This document shows, piece by piece, positions 1 through 9,248 of a stretch of 64,000 nucleotides of DNA. Under the pieces are notes generated by a model that did not search any database, was not told the DNA's origin, and saw nothing but the letters and a program-made list of their open reading frames with translations. Within the stretch, counting starts at the first letter, position 1. Each line of letters begins with the position of its first letter. The translations under genes were made by a program, and so were the position numbers. The DNA lies in the NCBI GenBank assembly GCA_035501935.1, contig DATJVC010000017.1, forward strand, positions 50,927-114,926, written 5' to 3'. Source of the DNA: Gammaproteobacteria bacterium (lineage in GTDB: Bacteria > Pseudomonadota > Gammaproteobacteria > JAJPIJ01).

Positions 1-894
1 AACCACAGTTGGCGGATTACAACCCAGCGTAGCGCAAAACAGCGTTTCAGCGATTACCTGAGCGTGATCATCATCGGCCCGGTGCTGGTGTTCACCGCCT
101 TCGGCATCACCGCCTCGTTGATGGACAATCAGGTGGTGAATTATTTGTCCTCGTATGAACTGGTGGGGCAGGTACTGCGCTGGATGGCGCGGCTGTTGCC
201 GTATCTCATCGTCATCGGCGCGTTTACCTTTGTGTATGTGTTCATGCCCAACACGCGCGTGCGGGTGCGCTCGGCCTTTGCGGGCGCGGTGACGGCGGGC
301 ATTTTGTGGCAGGTGGCGAGCTGGGCTTTCGCAAAATTCGTGGCCGGTTCCGCGCAGTACACGGCGGTCTATGCCACGTTCGCCAGCCTGTTCCTGTTCA
401 TCATCTGGCTGTACGTGGCCTGGCTCATCCTGCTCACCGGCGCCAACATCGCCTTCTATCACCAGCACCCGGAATATTTGAGCAGTCGCCGGCGCGATCC
501 GGTTCTGAGCGTGCGCGAGCAGGAGGCGCTGGTCCTGCTGGCGATGGGTCATATCACGGCGGCGCTCTACCACAGCAGGCCGCCCTGCACGCTGCCCGCT
601 CTCGCGCAGCGACTGCACGTGCCGAAGGCGCTGCTCCGCAAGATGCTGGAGCCCTTGCAGCAGAGCGGCCTGCTGAAAACCGTCGCGGGCGATGAACCCG
701 CCTACCTGCTGGCGCGCGCGCCGGAGGTCACGACGGTGGATGCGGTGCTGGATATCGTGCGATCGGCGGATGCGGCCGGCGGACTGGAGACGCGCGCAAG
801 CACGGCGTTCCTGTCCCACTGGCGCAATTACGAACAGAGCATCGCCGCGGCGGTAAAGACACTCACGCTCAAGGACCTCGCTGAAATGATCTAG
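1..894 (+). CDS. YihY/BrkB family inner-membrane protein, C-terminal part (5' end outside window)
   Basis: The frame is open from the first base, and residues before the first possible internal start (GTG at 64) already look like the family (a basic stretch, then YLSVIIIGPVLV), so this is a gene cut by the window edge. About 297 residues are visible. The first half has several hydrophobic segments, including the typical family stretch around YATFASLFLFIIWLYVAWLI followed by TGANIAFYHQ. The last 140 or so residues are soluble and look like a winged-helix domain (LPALAQRLHVPKALLRKML), as in the longer BrkB/YihY proteins. The family is polytopic, and its biochemical role is not established despite old 'ribonuclease BN' labels. 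The stop overlaps the 3' end of the convergent methyltransferase gene by 4 nt. Confidence 0.85.
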   Translation, partial: NHSWRITTQRSAKQRFSDYLSVIIIGPVLVFTAFGITASLMDNQVVNYLSSYELVGQVLRWMARLLPYLIVIGAFTFVYVFMPNTRVRVRSAFAGAVTAGILWQVASWAFAKFVAGSAQYTAVYATFASLFLFIIWLYVAWLILLTGANIAFYHQHPEYLSSRRRDPVLSVREQEALVLLAMGHITAALYHSRPPCTLPALAQRLHVPKALLRKMLEPLQQSGLLKTVAGDEPAYLLARAPEVTTVDAVLDIVRSADAAGGLETRASTAFLSHWRNYEQSIAAAVKTLTLKDLAEMI

Positions 895-1652
895 CCGCCG
901 GGCTTGCGCGCGACGCGCAGCGCCAGCGGCCAGCGGACGATCCGCGGCCGTTCCGGATCCGGCCAGACATCGGTCAGTGATTCAATCAACGCGGGTACCG
1001 GGTCCTCACCGCGGATTTGCCGGAAGCGCTGGGTGGCGGACCATGTGCGCACATAACCCGCCAGTGCCGGCAGCGTCATCTCTGCTTCCATCGTGAATGC
1101 GGGCACGCCCAGTTCCGGGAACGGCAGCGTGATTCCACGGTAACCATCGTCCACAACCCGCCGCTCCGGCGGCCAGTACGGACCGATGATCCCGTCGTAG
1201 AAGTCATCGAATATTTTCTGCGCTTCACCGTCCGTGAGTTCGGTACGCCCATAGCTCCAGAGCGCCAGAATTCCGGCCGGCCGCAGCACGCGCGCCACCT
1301 CGGCGTGAAAGGCGGGCAGGTTGAACCAGTGCAGCGCCTGCGCGACGGTGATGAGATCGACCGAGTTTTCCGCCATGCCGCTGTGCTCGGCGGGTGCAAC
1401 CCGGAAATCGACGCGGGCATGTTTTTGCGCGTGCGCGATTTGGCCGGCACTGGCATCCGTCGCCTCCACGCGCTGGAAATGTTCGGTCAGCGCCACCGCG
1501 GCCTGCCCCGTTCCCGTACCGCAGTCCCAGGCCAGTGTTCTGCCGGGAGCCAGTTTGGCCAGATAATCAAACAGAGCCGCGGGATAGCGCGGTCGGAACT
1601 GCGCGTACTGAGCCGCGACAGTTGAAAAATGATCTTGAAAGGTGGTGGCCAT
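891..1652 (-). CDS. Class I SAM-dependent methyltransferase (UbiE/Coq5-like fold)
   Basis: A protein of about 253 residues. Motif I is clear (AWDCGTGTGQAAVAL), followed by the acidic residue that ends strand 2 (VEATDAS), the motif around DLITVAQALHWFN and the post-motif RVLRPAGILALWSYG. The architecture is that of small-molecule methyltransferases with a Methyltransf_11 core; the substrate cannot be read from sequence. The reading frame extends upstream to 1715, but the extra 21 residues are hydrophobic and unlike the family, so I start at the ATG at 1652 (MATTFQDHFS), where family similarity begins. It is convergent with the BrkB-like gene and divergent from the molybdopterin oxidoreductase, so it is probably monocistronic. 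Confidence 0.85.
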   Translation of the reverse strand: MATTFQDHFSTVAAQYAQFRPRYPAALFDYLAKLAPGRTLAWDCGTGTGQAAVALTEHFQRVEATDASAGQIAHAQKHARVDFRVAPAEHSGMAENSVDLITVAQALHWFNLPAFHAEVARVLRPAGILALWSYGRTELTDGEAQKIFDDFYDGIIGPYWPPERRVVDDGYRGITLPFPELGVPAFTMEAEMTLPALAGYVRTWSATQRFRQIRGEDPVPALIESLTDVWPDPERPRIVRWPLALRVARKPGG

Positions 1653-1818
1653 GGGGCATGGGCGGGCAGGGGCAATGAGCAGGCCATATAAAAACATGAC
1701 AATGCCGCATCGCACAATAGATTTTGCGTAGACGCACTATAAATAATGGGTGTAAGTTAACCTCCATAAGCCGCGTACAACGGCGATCTTAAAATCGGTA
1801 CTTCAAAGGAGGTCACTC

Positions 1819-3945
1819 ATGGGCAAAGAACCCGGCGTCAAAACATTCCACGGCGGTTGTCCGCATGACTGCCCCGACACCTGCGCGTTCGTCTACACCG
1901 TCAAGAACGGACGGCTGATCGACGTCAGCGGCCGCCCCGATCATCCCATGACGCGCGGCGGCCTGTGCGTGAAGCTGAAGGACTTCCATGATCATCACTA
2001 CAACGCCGATCGGGTGCTGTACCCGCTCAAGCGCAACGGTCCCAAGGGCAGCCGCGCCTTCGTGCGCATCACCTGGAAGCAGGCGCTTGCCGAGATCAAA
2101 CAGAATTGGACGGACACCATCGCCCGGCACGGTGCGCAGGCCATCCTGCCGCTCTCCTACCTCGGCAACGAGGGCATGATTCAGGGCCTGACCGCGGGCG
2201 ACGCGTTTTTCAACAAGCTCGGCGCCACCGTGTGCGAGAAGACCTATTGCGCCTCCGGTTCCTCCACGGCATGGCTCCTGACCGTGGGGCCGATCACCGG
2301 CCTTGACCCGGAGAGCTTCACGCAGTCCAAGTACATGATCATCTGGGCCTGCAACAGCATCTCCACCAACCTGCACCACTGGCACTTCGTCAAGGAGGCG
2401 CAGGAGAAGGGCGCGAAGCTCGTCGTCATCGATTCCTACAAGTCGCGCACCGCCAAGCACGCCGACTGGCACCTGGCGCCGAAGCCCGGCACCGATGGCG
2501 CGCTGGCCATGGCGATGATCAATGTCCTGTTCGCGGAGAACCTCGTCGACCGCGGCTACATGGAGAAGCACACGATTGGTCATAAGGAATTGAAGGAGCA
2601 TGCCGCCAGCTGCACGCCCGAATGGGCCGAGAAGATTACCGGCATTGCCGCCGACGACATCCGCAAGTTGACGCGCGAGTATGCCAAGTCGCGCAACGCC
2701 TCGATCCGCATCGGCGTCGCGCTCGAGCGCTCCGCGGGCGGGGCACAGGCGATCCGCGCCATCTGCACGCTGCCGGCGCTGACCGGCGCATGGAAGGACG
2801 TGGCGGGCGGCATCTACCAGGCGCCGCTGTGGGAGTTCCCGATCATGTGGGACAAGGTCTGCCGTCCCGACTGGATTAAACCAGGCACGCGCGTGGTCAA
2901 CATTCTGCAACTGGGCAAGGCATTGACCGGCGAGTTGAAGCTCGATCCGCCGATCAAGTCGCTGTTTGTCTACAATACCAACCCGGTGACGCAGGCGCCG
3001 GAGACCGACAAGATCCTCGCCGGCCTGAAGCGCAACGATCTGTTCACGGTGGTCGCCGACCACTTCGTCAGCGACACCGCGTCCTATGCCGACATCATCC
3101 TGCCCGCAGCGATGGCCGCGGAGATGGACGACATGATGTTTTCGTGGGGGCATCTGTATTTCACCCTGAATCAGAAGGCCATCGAGCCGCCCGGCGAGGC
3201 GGTGGCCAACTCTGAAATCTTCCGCCGTCTGGCCAGGACCATGGGCTTCAACGATCGCCAGTTCACCATGACCGATCAGGAGATGATCAAATACTTCATC
3301 GACTGGAAGGTGCCGCAGATGAAGGGCATCGACATGAAGTATTTCCGCAAACACGGCTATGCCCGGTTGAAACTGGGTGCGCCGAACAAGCGTACGCCGC
3401 ACAAGAACGGCAATTTCAAGACGCCCTCCGGCAAGTGCGAGATTCTGCTCAAGGACGCGAAGAATTTCGTGGCGCCGCCGTTCCGGCAAATGTACAACGA
3501 ATTGCAGGGCGGCGAACCGATCCCGCCGCTGCCCGGCTACATTCCGCCGTTCGAAAATCCGGAGACCGTGCCGGCGCGGGCGAAGAAATACCCGCTCAAC
3601 ATCGTCGCGCCCAAGAGCCACGGCTTCCTCAACTCCTGCTATGCCAACGAGCCCAAGAAGATCCACGGCCAGGGCGAGCAGTTCGTCATGATCAATCCGC
3701 ACGATGCGGCGGCGCGCTCGATCAAGCAGGATGACAGGGTCAGGGTCTACAACGACCATGGCGCCTTCCTCGGCGTCGCGCATGTCACGGACGACGTCAA
3801 TCCGGGCGTGGTGGTGGGCACATTGGGCTACTGGCGCACGCACAATCCGGTGGGCACGGTGAACAGCATTGCCGCCGGCCGCTTCGGCGGCATGGGCCAT
3901 TGCCCGACGTATTCCGACAACCTTGTCGAGATCGCCCGCGCCTGA
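1819..3945 (+). CDS. Molybdopterin-dependent oxidoreductase (DMSO reductase superfamily), cytoplasmic
   Basis: A 708-residue protein. The N-terminus carries a [4Fe-4S] motif, Cys14-x3-Cys18-x3-Cys22 with the fourth Cys in GGLCVK near residue 50, followed by the molybdopterin-binding domains (IIWACNSISTN, DTASYADIILPAA) and a C-terminal molydopterin dinucleotide-binding domain (about residues 590-700). No twin-arginine or Sec signal is present, so it should act in the cytoplasm. A near-perfect Shine-Dalgarno (AAAGGAGGT) lies 6 nt before the ATG. No iron-sulfur or membrane-anchor subunit gene is adjacent, so it may act alone or with an unlinked partner. The family includes formate dehydrogenases and S- or N-oxide reductases, and the substrate is not assignable here. 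Confidence 0.88.
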   Translation: MGKEPGVKTFHGGCPHDCPDTCAFVYTVKNGRLIDVSGRPDHPMTRGGLCVKLKDFHDHHYNADRVLYPLKRNGPKGSRAFVRITWKQALAEIKQNWTDTIARHGAQAILPLSYLGNEGMIQGLTAGDAFFNKLGATVCEKTYCASGSSTAWLLTVGPITGLDPESFTQSKYMIIWACNSISTNLHHWHFVKEAQEKGAKLVVIDSYKSRTAKHADWHLAPKPGTDGALAMAMINVLFAENLVDRGYMEKHTIGHKELKEHAASCTPEWAEKITGIAADDIRKLTREYAKSRNASIRIGVALERSAGGAQAIRAICTLPALTGAWKDVAGGIYQAPLWEFPIMWDKVCRPDWIKPGTRVVNILQLGKALTGELKLDPPIKSLFVYNTNPVTQAPETDKILAGLKRNDLFTVVADHFVSDTASYADIILPAAMAAEMDDMMFSWGHLYFTLNQKAIEPPGEAVANSEIFRRLARTMGFNDRQFTMTDQEMIKYFIDWKVPQMKGIDMKYFRKHGYARLKLGAPNKRTPHKNGNFKTPSGKCEILLKDAKNFVAPPFRQMYNELQGGEPIPPLPGYIPPFENPETVPARAKKYPLNIVAPKSHGFLNSCYANEPKKIHGQGEQFVMINPHDAAARSIKQDDRVRVYNDHGAFLGVAHVTDDVNPGVVVGTLGYWRTHNPVGTVNSIAAGRFGGMGHCPTYSDNLVEIARA

Positions 3946-4296
3946 ATCCGGTTTAAAACCGGCGTGAGGGGTGCGGGAGCGCTTGATGCCCGTGCGAGCG
4001 CCGCCGATAATGACCGGGCCGGTTTGGACGAATCCTTCCGGATTGCAAACACAATTGGGAAGATATGGTCAACGATTGTTGCGTCGTGGCATCCGTGGTT
4101 CATTTGTTTTGGCAATAGCGATATCGTCTGTTCAGCGCCGCCGATTTTGGCACGTGATCGAATCTGAAACTGCGGTGATGGCGTGTCATCCCCCGGGAGC
4201 GCGCCGGCAGGGCGGCCGTTCCGGGCGGAGGTTCCGGGCATTGCGAAAACCCGCCCGTCGCCTGTCGAAAGCTGCGCACCGCGATGGAGGTTCCCC
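3946..4296. other. Intergenic stretch of 351 bp with no convincing gene
   Basis: Frames on both strands are short or have low-complexity Arg/Pro-rich translations typical of shadows in GC-rich DNA. A small perfect inverted repeat, CCGGTTT/AAACCGG (3948-3962), lies just after the oxidoreductase stop but has no U-run, so it is at best a weak 3' structure. The promoter of the mechanosensitive channel gene is presumably in the second half; I see no strong -35/-10 pair. Confidence 0.5.
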
Positions 4297-5337
4297 GTGA
4301 AGGATTTGAAGCTGTTCGGACATTCTGTGGAAACGCTGGGTCTGTCCCTGGTGCTGTTCGCCGTCGTCCTGCTGGTTGTCGTGCTGTTCAAGCGGGTGCT
4401 GTTGGGCCGGCTTGCGGCCTTCGCGCGACGGACGGAAAACACCTGGGACGATCATCTGGTGGATGTCCTTGATCGGACCAGCATCGTCCTGTTCCTGCCG
4501 CTGGCGTTGTACGTTGGTTCCACCGTGCTGAATCTCCCGCGGGCGGCGAACGGATTGCTCGCCAGCATCGCCATTGCCGGCATTCTGTTGCAGGTCGCCA
4601 GCTGGTTCGATCGGATCATCGTCAGCTGGCTGCATCACATGGCGACGCGCTGGGATCCGGCCAGGGCCACGACCATGTCCATGATGGGGATCGTCGTCAG
4701 GGTGCTGCTGTGGACGATGCTCGCCTTCGTCGCCCTCGACACCTTCGGCATCAACATCACCGCGCTGGTCGCCGGACTCGGCATCGGTGGCGTGGCGGTG
4801 GCGCTGGCGGCACAGAACATTCTTGGGGACCTTTTTGCATCATTATCCATTGTATTTGACAGTCCGTTCCTCATCGGTGATTTCATTGTTGTCGATGACA
4901 AGATGGGCACGGTCGAACACATCGGCATCAAAACCACGCGCATCCGCAGTCTGGGCGGTGAGCAGGTCGTCTTCTCCAACTCCGACCTGTTGAAAAGTCG
5001 GATCCGGAATTACAAGCGCATGTTCGAACGCCGGGTCGTTTTCTCCATCGGCGTGACCTATCAAACGCCGGCGGACAAGCTGGCGGCCATCCCGGACATG
5101 ATCAGGGAGATCATCTGCAGCCTCGAGAAAACGCGCTTTGATCGCTCGCATTTCTCCCAGTTTGGCGATTTCGCACTCGTCATCGAGACCGTGTATTTCG
5201 TGCTTGACCCCGACTACAACTTTTACATGGACGTCCATCAGAAAATCGGATTGGAGATATTGAAAAGATTTGAGCGGGAAGGAATCGAATTCGCCTACCC
5301 CACTCAAACGATCCAGCTGCAGCAGGCGGCCGGCTGA
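4297..5337 (+). CDS. Small-conductance mechanosensitive channel, MscS family
   Basis: About 346 residues. Four hydrophobic segments precede the pore-lining TM3 signature (ALVAGLGIGGVAVALAAQNI), followed by the MscS beta domain (DSPFLIGDFIVVDDKMGTVEHIGIKTTRIRS) and the alpha/beta C-terminal cytoplasmic domain. The family opens under membrane tension to release solutes during hypo-osmotic shock. The frame is open from 4183, but the first 38 codons are Pro/Arg-rich and not membrane-like. The GTG at 4297 has a good Shine-Dalgarno (GATGGAGG) 6 nt upstream and begins VKDLKLFGHS, right before TM1, so I choose it. Monocistronic, convergent with glk. Confidence 0.9.
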   Translation: MKDLKLFGHSVETLGLSLVLFAVVLLVVVLFKRVLLGRLAAFARRTENTWDDHLVDVLDRTSIVLFLPLALYVGSTVLNLPRAANGLLASIAIAGILLQVASWFDRIIVSWLHHMATRWDPARATTMSMMGIVVRVLLWTMLAFVALDTFGINITALVAGLGIGGVAVALAAQNILGDLFASLSIVFDSPFLIGDFIVVDDKMGTVEHIGIKTTRIRSLGGEQVVFSNSDLLKSRIRNYKRMFERRVVFSIGVTYQTPADKLAAIPDMIREIICSLEKTRFDRSHFSQFGDFALVIETVYFVLDPDYNFYMDVHQKIGLEILKRFEREGIEFAYPTQTIQLQQAAG

Positions 5338-5388
5338 ATCCGCACGGCTGCGGAAGGGGAGACGCGCAACCGGGGGCTTGAGTAACGG

Positions 5389-6345
5389 TCAGCGCTGCTT
5401 GAGACAGGCCTGAAGACCCGTGAAGGCGGGATACGGCGCGGTGATTACAAAGCTCGGGATCTCGGCCATGTAGCGCCTGAAACGCCCCTTGTCCTCAAAC
5501 CGCGCGCGAAACGGTGAGGATGCAAGCATATCTGGCACGCGGGGCAGAATGCCGCCGGCAAGGTACACGCCTCCCCGCGCGCCCAGGATGAGGGCGATAT
5601 CGCCCGCTGTTTCCCCAAGAAAAGAGAAAAAAGTTTCCAGTGTACGAACCGCGAAAGGGTCCTCCCGCAAGCGGGCGAGCGCGATGACGGCTTCCGGAGA
5701 GATGGCGGGGTCCGGTGCGCCGCCGCATAGGCAGTGATAGAGATCCACCAGGCCCTGGCCGGACAAGACGCGCTCCGCTGAAACGCGTCCATAGCGGCGG
5801 CGGAACCATTCGAGGACCCGGTCCTCTTCCTCGTCGTGGGCGGCCAGCGACACGTGACCGCCTTCCCCGGTGATCGGCACATGGGCGCCGTCGCAGGGGA
5901 GCAGACCGGACACGCCGAGACCGGTGCCGGGACCGACGACGGCAACCGCGCCACCCCGGGCCGCCTTGCCGCCGCCGATCTGTACCACGGCGTCCGCGGT
6001 CAGATGGGGCAAGGCCAGTGCGAGCGCCATGAAATCGTTTATGACACGCAGCGGGTCGAGTTTCAGTCTCGATTTCAGATCGGTGATGGAGAATCGCCAA
6101 TTGAGGTTGGTCATCTCAACCCAGTCGCCCGTCACCGGGCTGGCGACGGCGATCGCGCCGCGGGTGGGATGATCGCTGGCCGGTACGGTCTGGAGGTAGG
6201 ATTCCAGCAGGACGATCAAATTTGCCGATGCGGCGTTTTCGCCCACCTTCACATGAGCGGGGCCGGCGGCCGTGAGAATGCCGAGCCGAGTATAGGTGCC
6301 GCCGACATCCGCAATCAATGCCGGTGATTCAGCCTTGGATGTCAT
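5389..6345 (-). CDS. glk: Glucokinase (bacterial Glk/ROK-like hexokinase fold)
   Basis: 318 residues from the chosen start. The ATP phosphate-1 motif is near the N-terminus (LIADVGGTYTRLGI), the glucose-binding and catalytic-base region follows (VINDFMALA), then the phosphate-2 motif (VVGPGTGLGVSGL), the sugar-contact EGGHVSLA and an adenosine-side GGVYLAGGILPR. Length and motif order match the Glk family (about 320 aa) that makes glucose-6-phosphate from glucose and ATP. The frame extends to 6414, but the ATG at 6345 (MTSKAESPALIADVGG) places motif 1 at the usual distance from the N-terminus. It is divergent from rimO. Some bacterial Glk proteins are glycogen- or trehalose-linked; nothing here shows that. 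Confidence 0.9.
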   Translation of the reverse strand: MTSKAESPALIADVGGTYTRLGILTAAGPAHVKVGENAASANLIVLLESYLQTVPASDHPTRGAIAVASPVTGDWVEMTNLNWRFSITDLKSRLKLDPLRVINDFMALALALPHLTADAVVQIGGGKAARGGAVAVVGPGTGLGVSGLLPCDGAHVPITGEGGHVSLAAHDEEEDRVLEWFRRRYGRVSAERVLSGQGLVDLYHCLCGGAPDPAISPEAVIALARLREDPFAVRTLETFFSFLGETAGDIALILGARGGVYLAGGILPRVPDMLASSPFRARFEDKGRFRRYMAEIPSFVITAPYPAFTGLQACLKQR

Positions 6346-6436
6346 AGGATTCGCAAGGTATACGGACCCGCTGCGCGGATCAACGCCCGCTGGCCAGGAT
6401 ATTGGCTGATCCATCGAACGGGATCGGCCCGCAGCG

Positions 6437-6442
6437 TATAAT
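6437..6442 (+). promoter_or_regulatory. Probable -10 element (TATAAT) for rimO
   Basis: A perfect TATAAT preceded by GCG lies 24 bp before the first rimO ATG. No good -35 is visible at 16-18 bp, so this would have to be an extended or activator-helped promoter. The implied transcript start near 6449 leaves a very short leader. Confidence 0.45.
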
Positions 6443-6466
6443 CAGCGCCCCCAAATCGCCGCCGTC

Positions 6467-7834
6467 ATGCCGATGTCCAAAATGAACCCCAAGGTTGGCT
6501 TTGTCAGTCTCGGCTGCCCCAAGGCGCTGGTGGACTCCGAGCGCATCCTGACCCAACTCAAGGTCGAGGGCTACGACATCGTGCCGAGCTATGACGCCGC
6601 CGATCTGGTGGTGGTCAACACCTGCGGCTTCATCGAGTCTGCGGTGACGGAGTCGCTGGACGCCATCGGCGAGGCGCTGGCCGAAAACGGCAAGGTCATC
6701 GTCACCGGCTGCCTCGGTGCGCGAGCGGACAGGATCCGCGCGCGCCATCCCAATGTGCTGGCGGTTACCGGCCCGCAGCGTTACGAGGAAGTCGTCGGCG
6801 CCGTGCACGAGCATTTACCGGCGCGACACGATCCGTATCTCGATCTGGTGCCGCCACAGGGGGTAAAGCTCACGCCGCGGCACTATGCCTATCTAAAGAT
6901 CGCCGAGGGCTGCAATCACCGCTGCACATTCTGCATCATCCCTTCCATGCGCGGCGATCTGACGAGCCGGCCGATCGATGAAGTCCTGAAGGAAGCCGGG
7001 AAGCTGGTTGCCGCCGGCGTGAAGGAACTGCTGGTGATCTCGCAGGATACCAGCGCCTACGGCGCCGACATCCGTTACCGCACCGGCCGGTGGCATGATC
7101 GGGAATACGCAACTTCACTTGCAGGGCTGGTCACGGGTTTGAGCGAACTCGGCGTATGGGTGCGGTTGCATTACGTCTATCCGTACCCGCACGTCGACGA
7201 CATCATTCCGCTGATGGCGGAGGGTAAAATCCTGCCGTATCTGGACGTGCCATTTCAGCACGGCAGTCCGCGCATCTTGAAACTGATGAAACGCCCCGCG
7301 GCTGCGGAAAACACGCTTGAGCGCATCGAGGCATGGCGCGCGATCTGCCCGGACCTCGCCCTGCGCAGCACCTTCATTGTCGGTTTCCCTGGAGAGACCG
7401 AGGGCGATTTCCGGCAGTTGCTCGATTTCATCCGTGCGGCGCAATTGGATCGTGTCGGTTGCTTCACGTACTCGCCGGTGGAGGGGGCACGCGCCAACGA
7501 CCTATCCGATCCGGTGCCGGAAGAGGTCAAACAGGAACGCTACGCGCGTTTCATGGAAGTGCAGCAGCTCATCAGCCGCGAGCGACTGGCCGCCAAAGTG
7601 GGAAAAACGCTGCGAGTGCTCGTTGATGAACTGCGTGACGACGGCACGGCCATCGCCAGGAGCCACGCCGATGCGCCGGAGATCGACGGTCAGGTATTAA
7701 TCGCGCCAGCGCAGGGCGTAAAAGCGGGTGACTTCATCGACGTCAAAATTATGGGTGCGCAGGACTACGATTTGACCGCGCGTCGCTCCAGAGCGATCGA
7801 TTCTGAAAGCCAGGGGATCTCTGAAGAAGCCTGA
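6467..7834 (+). CDS. rimO: Ribosomal protein uS12 (Asp) methylthiotransferase RimO
   Basis: 455 residues with full RimO architecture. An N-terminal UPF0004 domain has its three cluster Cys in [19 protein letters not shown] and [10 protein letters not shown]. The radical-SAM domain has the CxxxCxxC motif ([18 protein letters not shown]), and a C-terminal TRAM domain ([12 protein letters not shown]...[18 protein letters not shown]) follows. RimO uses two [4Fe-4S] clusters to add a methylthio group to the beta-carbon of a conserved Asp in ribosomal protein S12. The PKALVDSE signature separates it from tRNA-modifying MiaB. Three in-frame ATGs lie within six codons (6467, 6473, 6482), and none has a strong ribosome-binding site, so the exact N-terminus is uncertain by a few residues. 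Confidence 0.96.
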   Translation: MPMSKMNPKVGFVSLGCPKALVDSERILTQLKVEGYDIVPSYDAADLVVVNTCGFIESAVTESLDAIGEALAENGKVIVTGCLGARADRIRARHPNVLAVTGPQRYEEVVGAVHEHLPARHDPYLDLVPPQGVKLTPRHYAYLKIAEGCNHRCTFCIIPSMRGDLTSRPIDEVLKEAGKLVAAGVKELLVISQDTSAYGADIRYRTGRWHDREYATSLAGLVTGLSELGVWVRLHYVYPYPHVDDIIPLMAEGKILPYLDVPFQHGSPRILKLMKRPAAAENTLERIEAWRAICPDLALRSTFIVGFPGETEGDFRQLLDFIRAAQLDRVGCFTYSPVEGARANDLSDPVPEEVKQERYARFMEVQQLISRERLAAKVGKTLRVLVDELRDDGTAIARSHADAPEIDGQVLIAPAQGVKAGDFIDVKIMGAQDYDLTARRSRAIDSESQGISEEA

Positions 7835-7855
7835 GATTTCAGTTTTGCCTTCTGT

Positions 7856-7887
7856 GCCCTGGGAGGTCCAGGATGACTTCCCAGGGC
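7856..7887. terminator. Hairpin between convergent rimO and the zinc-ribbon gene
   Basis: GCCCTGGGA (7856-7864) pairs perfectly with TCCCAGGGC (7879-7887) around a 14-nt loop, in the gap between two converging genes. There is no U-run on either side, so it would be a structural 3'-end or a factor-assisted bidirectional terminator. Confidence 0.45.
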
Positions 7888-7896
7888 ATGGCTGAA

Positions 7897-8133
7897 TCAA
7901 GTCGACTGAAGCCGCTTGTGCGAACGGGTGCTGAGCAGGGTGATGCGGGGTGGTGTTGAAGTGGCGACCCGGCAGACATGATGCCGGCAATGCGGGCACG
8001 CGTACTCCTGCTGATCGCCGTTGAACCGCTGCCTCTCGATCTCGACGCGGAAGGTGCTGCCGCAGGAGCCGCAGGTCTGCACAAAAGCCGCGCTGGGCGC
8101 AAAGACGGTATTTGAATCCGGTGAATGTTCCAT
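7897..8133 (-). CDS. Small zinc-ribbon protein
   Basis: 78 residues starting at the ATG at 8133. The centre carries two Cys pairs about 24 residues apart, QTCGSCGSTF and YACPHCRHHVC, the pattern of a rubredoxin-like zinc ribbon; the C-terminal tail is basic (TRSHKRLQ). The frame stays open far upstream, but that part overlaps the RRM gene and is low-complexity, so I start inside. It lies 67 nt downstream of the RRM gene on the same strand and is probably co-transcribed, suggesting an accessory role in RNA or ribosome handling. I do not recognise a named family beyond the zinc ribbon. Confidence 0.65.
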   Translation of the reverse strand: MEHSPDSNTVFAPSAAFVQTCGSCGSTFRVEIERQRFNGDQQEYACPHCRHHVCRVATSTPPRITLLSTRSHKRLQST

Positions 8134-8200
8134 GATTGCTCGTCCCGGGACCAGTGGCAGCGGCCGGACGCGCCAGCCGCCGCTCCTCTTGGGTCCGAAA

Positions 8201-8527
8201 TTAATAACGCCCCCGACCACCGCCGCCGCCACCGCCGAAGGCACCGCCGCGACTGTGCTGGCGGAAACCGCCACCCGGTTCGCGGGGCTTGGCCTCACTG
8301 ACCTTGAGGGTGCGGCCGTCGATCGATCTTTTACTGAGCGCCTCAATGGCGGCAAGGGCGGCCTTGTTGTACATCTTTACGAAGCCGAAGCCGCGTGATT
8401 CGCCGGTATAGCGATCGGTGAGCAGGTTCACGGATTCGACAGCGCCAAATTCCGTGAACAGGTTGCGCACTTCCTCTTCGGTGGTGGTGGGTGAAAGATT
8501 ACCGACATAAATGCTCATGATGGTCAT
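8201..8527 (-). CDS. RRM-domain RNA-binding protein with Gly/Arg-rich tail
   Basis: 108 residues. A single RNA-recognition motif fills residues 4-80, with RNP2 as IYVGNL and RNP1 as RGFGFVKM, followed by a short tail rich in Gly and Arg (GGAFGGGGGGGRGRY). This is the small bacterial Rbp family (cyanobacterial and proteobacterial glycine-rich RNA-binding proteins, often cold- or stress-induced). The start at 8527 has a GGAG 8 nt upstream; an internal ATG at 8518 (MSIYVGNL) is closer to where the family usually starts but is too far from that GGAG. The 278 bp upstream to the DUF3775 gene contain no gene and may be a regulatory leader. Confidence 0.92.
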   Translation of the reverse strand: MTIMSIYVGNLSPTTTEEEVRNLFTEFGAVESVNLLTDRYTGESRGFGFVKMYNKAALAAIEALSKRSIDGRTLKVSEAKPREPGGGFRQHSRGGAFGGGGGGGRGRY

Positions 8528-8805
8528 GACTGAAGCTCCGTCTCCGCTCGCAGGCGGAATGATGAGGAATGACCTTCGCCGTGGGGGCGGAGGGACTGGC
8601 CTTGGCGGTCAGAACACCCGCAGTAGGTCTGGGTATCGGGTGGACACTTCAGGAGCGATCGCCAACTGTGGGATCGCGTCCGGGAGGGCAGGTACCGGAT
8701 GCCTGCGCGGCTGGTTAATACCGTTTGGGTGCAATCACGGTAACACTTTTGCCGGCGTTTGGCCAATTACCGGATGGATCAGCGCCCCAACGCGAGCAGC
8801 CGCTA

Positions 8806-9210
8806 TTACTCGCAGGAGTAACCCAGCATCGCCAGACCTTCTTCGAGATAGTCCGAAACCATCGGCGTGGCGATGATGTATGCGGCGGTATGCGAACTCA
8901 ATCGCTGTCGCGCGTCAGCCAGCGCGGCGTCCCACTCGTCCCCGGCATAGTCGCCCCGGCCGAGCCACATCAACGCCACCAGATTCACCTGTTCCTCGGC
9001 ATCCATCGCGCCGATGAGTGCGTGCAATTCCTGATAGGACGGATCGCCACTGTGATCGGCGAGTACCTGCAGGGCCCAGTCGTCGGCCGGTGCGGAGGGC
9101 TCCTCGGGGATCACAACCTCCTCCTTGGCATGGAATTCACGCGCCTTCTGGATGATGAAACAAATTTTGTCCGTACTTACGCCCAGAGCCACCGGTTCCT
9201 GCCGATCCAT
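8806..9210 (-). CDS. DUF3775 family protein
   Basis: 134 residues; family recognised from the block DKICFIIQKAREFHAKEE near the N-terminus and from TPMVSDYLEEGLAMLGYSCE at the C-terminus, with the central YQELHALIGAMDAEEQVNLVALMWLGRGDY. It is soluble, acidic and alpha-helical; the function is unknown. The frame can start at a GTG at 9225, but the ATG at 9210 has AGAGGG at the right distance and is preferred. An FNR-type box is centred about 72 bp upstream with a -10-like TAGAAT correctly placed, which predicts induction under oxygen limitation. That links this unknown protein to the stress genes further along the window. Confidence 0.8.
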   Translation of the reverse strand: MDRQEPVALGVSTDKICFIIQKAREFHAKEEVVIPEEPSAPADDWALQVLADHSGDPSYQELHALIGAMDAEEQVNLVALMWLGRGDYAGDEWDAALADARQRLSSHTAAYIIATPMVSDYLEEGLAMLGYSCE

Positions 9211-9248
9211 GATTGCCCTCTTCACCAGATGGGTATGAAATGAAGGTA

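Noticed and set aside
1813..3900. Long open frame of 695 codons antisense to the molybdopterin oxidoreductase gene
   Set aside because: The translation is His/Arg/Val-rich with no domain, typical of antisense frames in GC-rich genes. The sense strand has a full oxidoreductase with a strong ribosome-binding site.
3948..3962. CCGGTTT/AAACCGG hairpin as an intrinsic terminator
   Set aside because: Perfect but only 7 bp with a 1-nt loop and no U-run.
7897..8355. Long version of the zinc-ribbon protein beginning at 8355
   Set aside because: The first 74 residues overlap the RRM gene on the same strand in another frame and are low-complexity. The inner ATG at 8133 gives a normal small zinc-ribbon protein.
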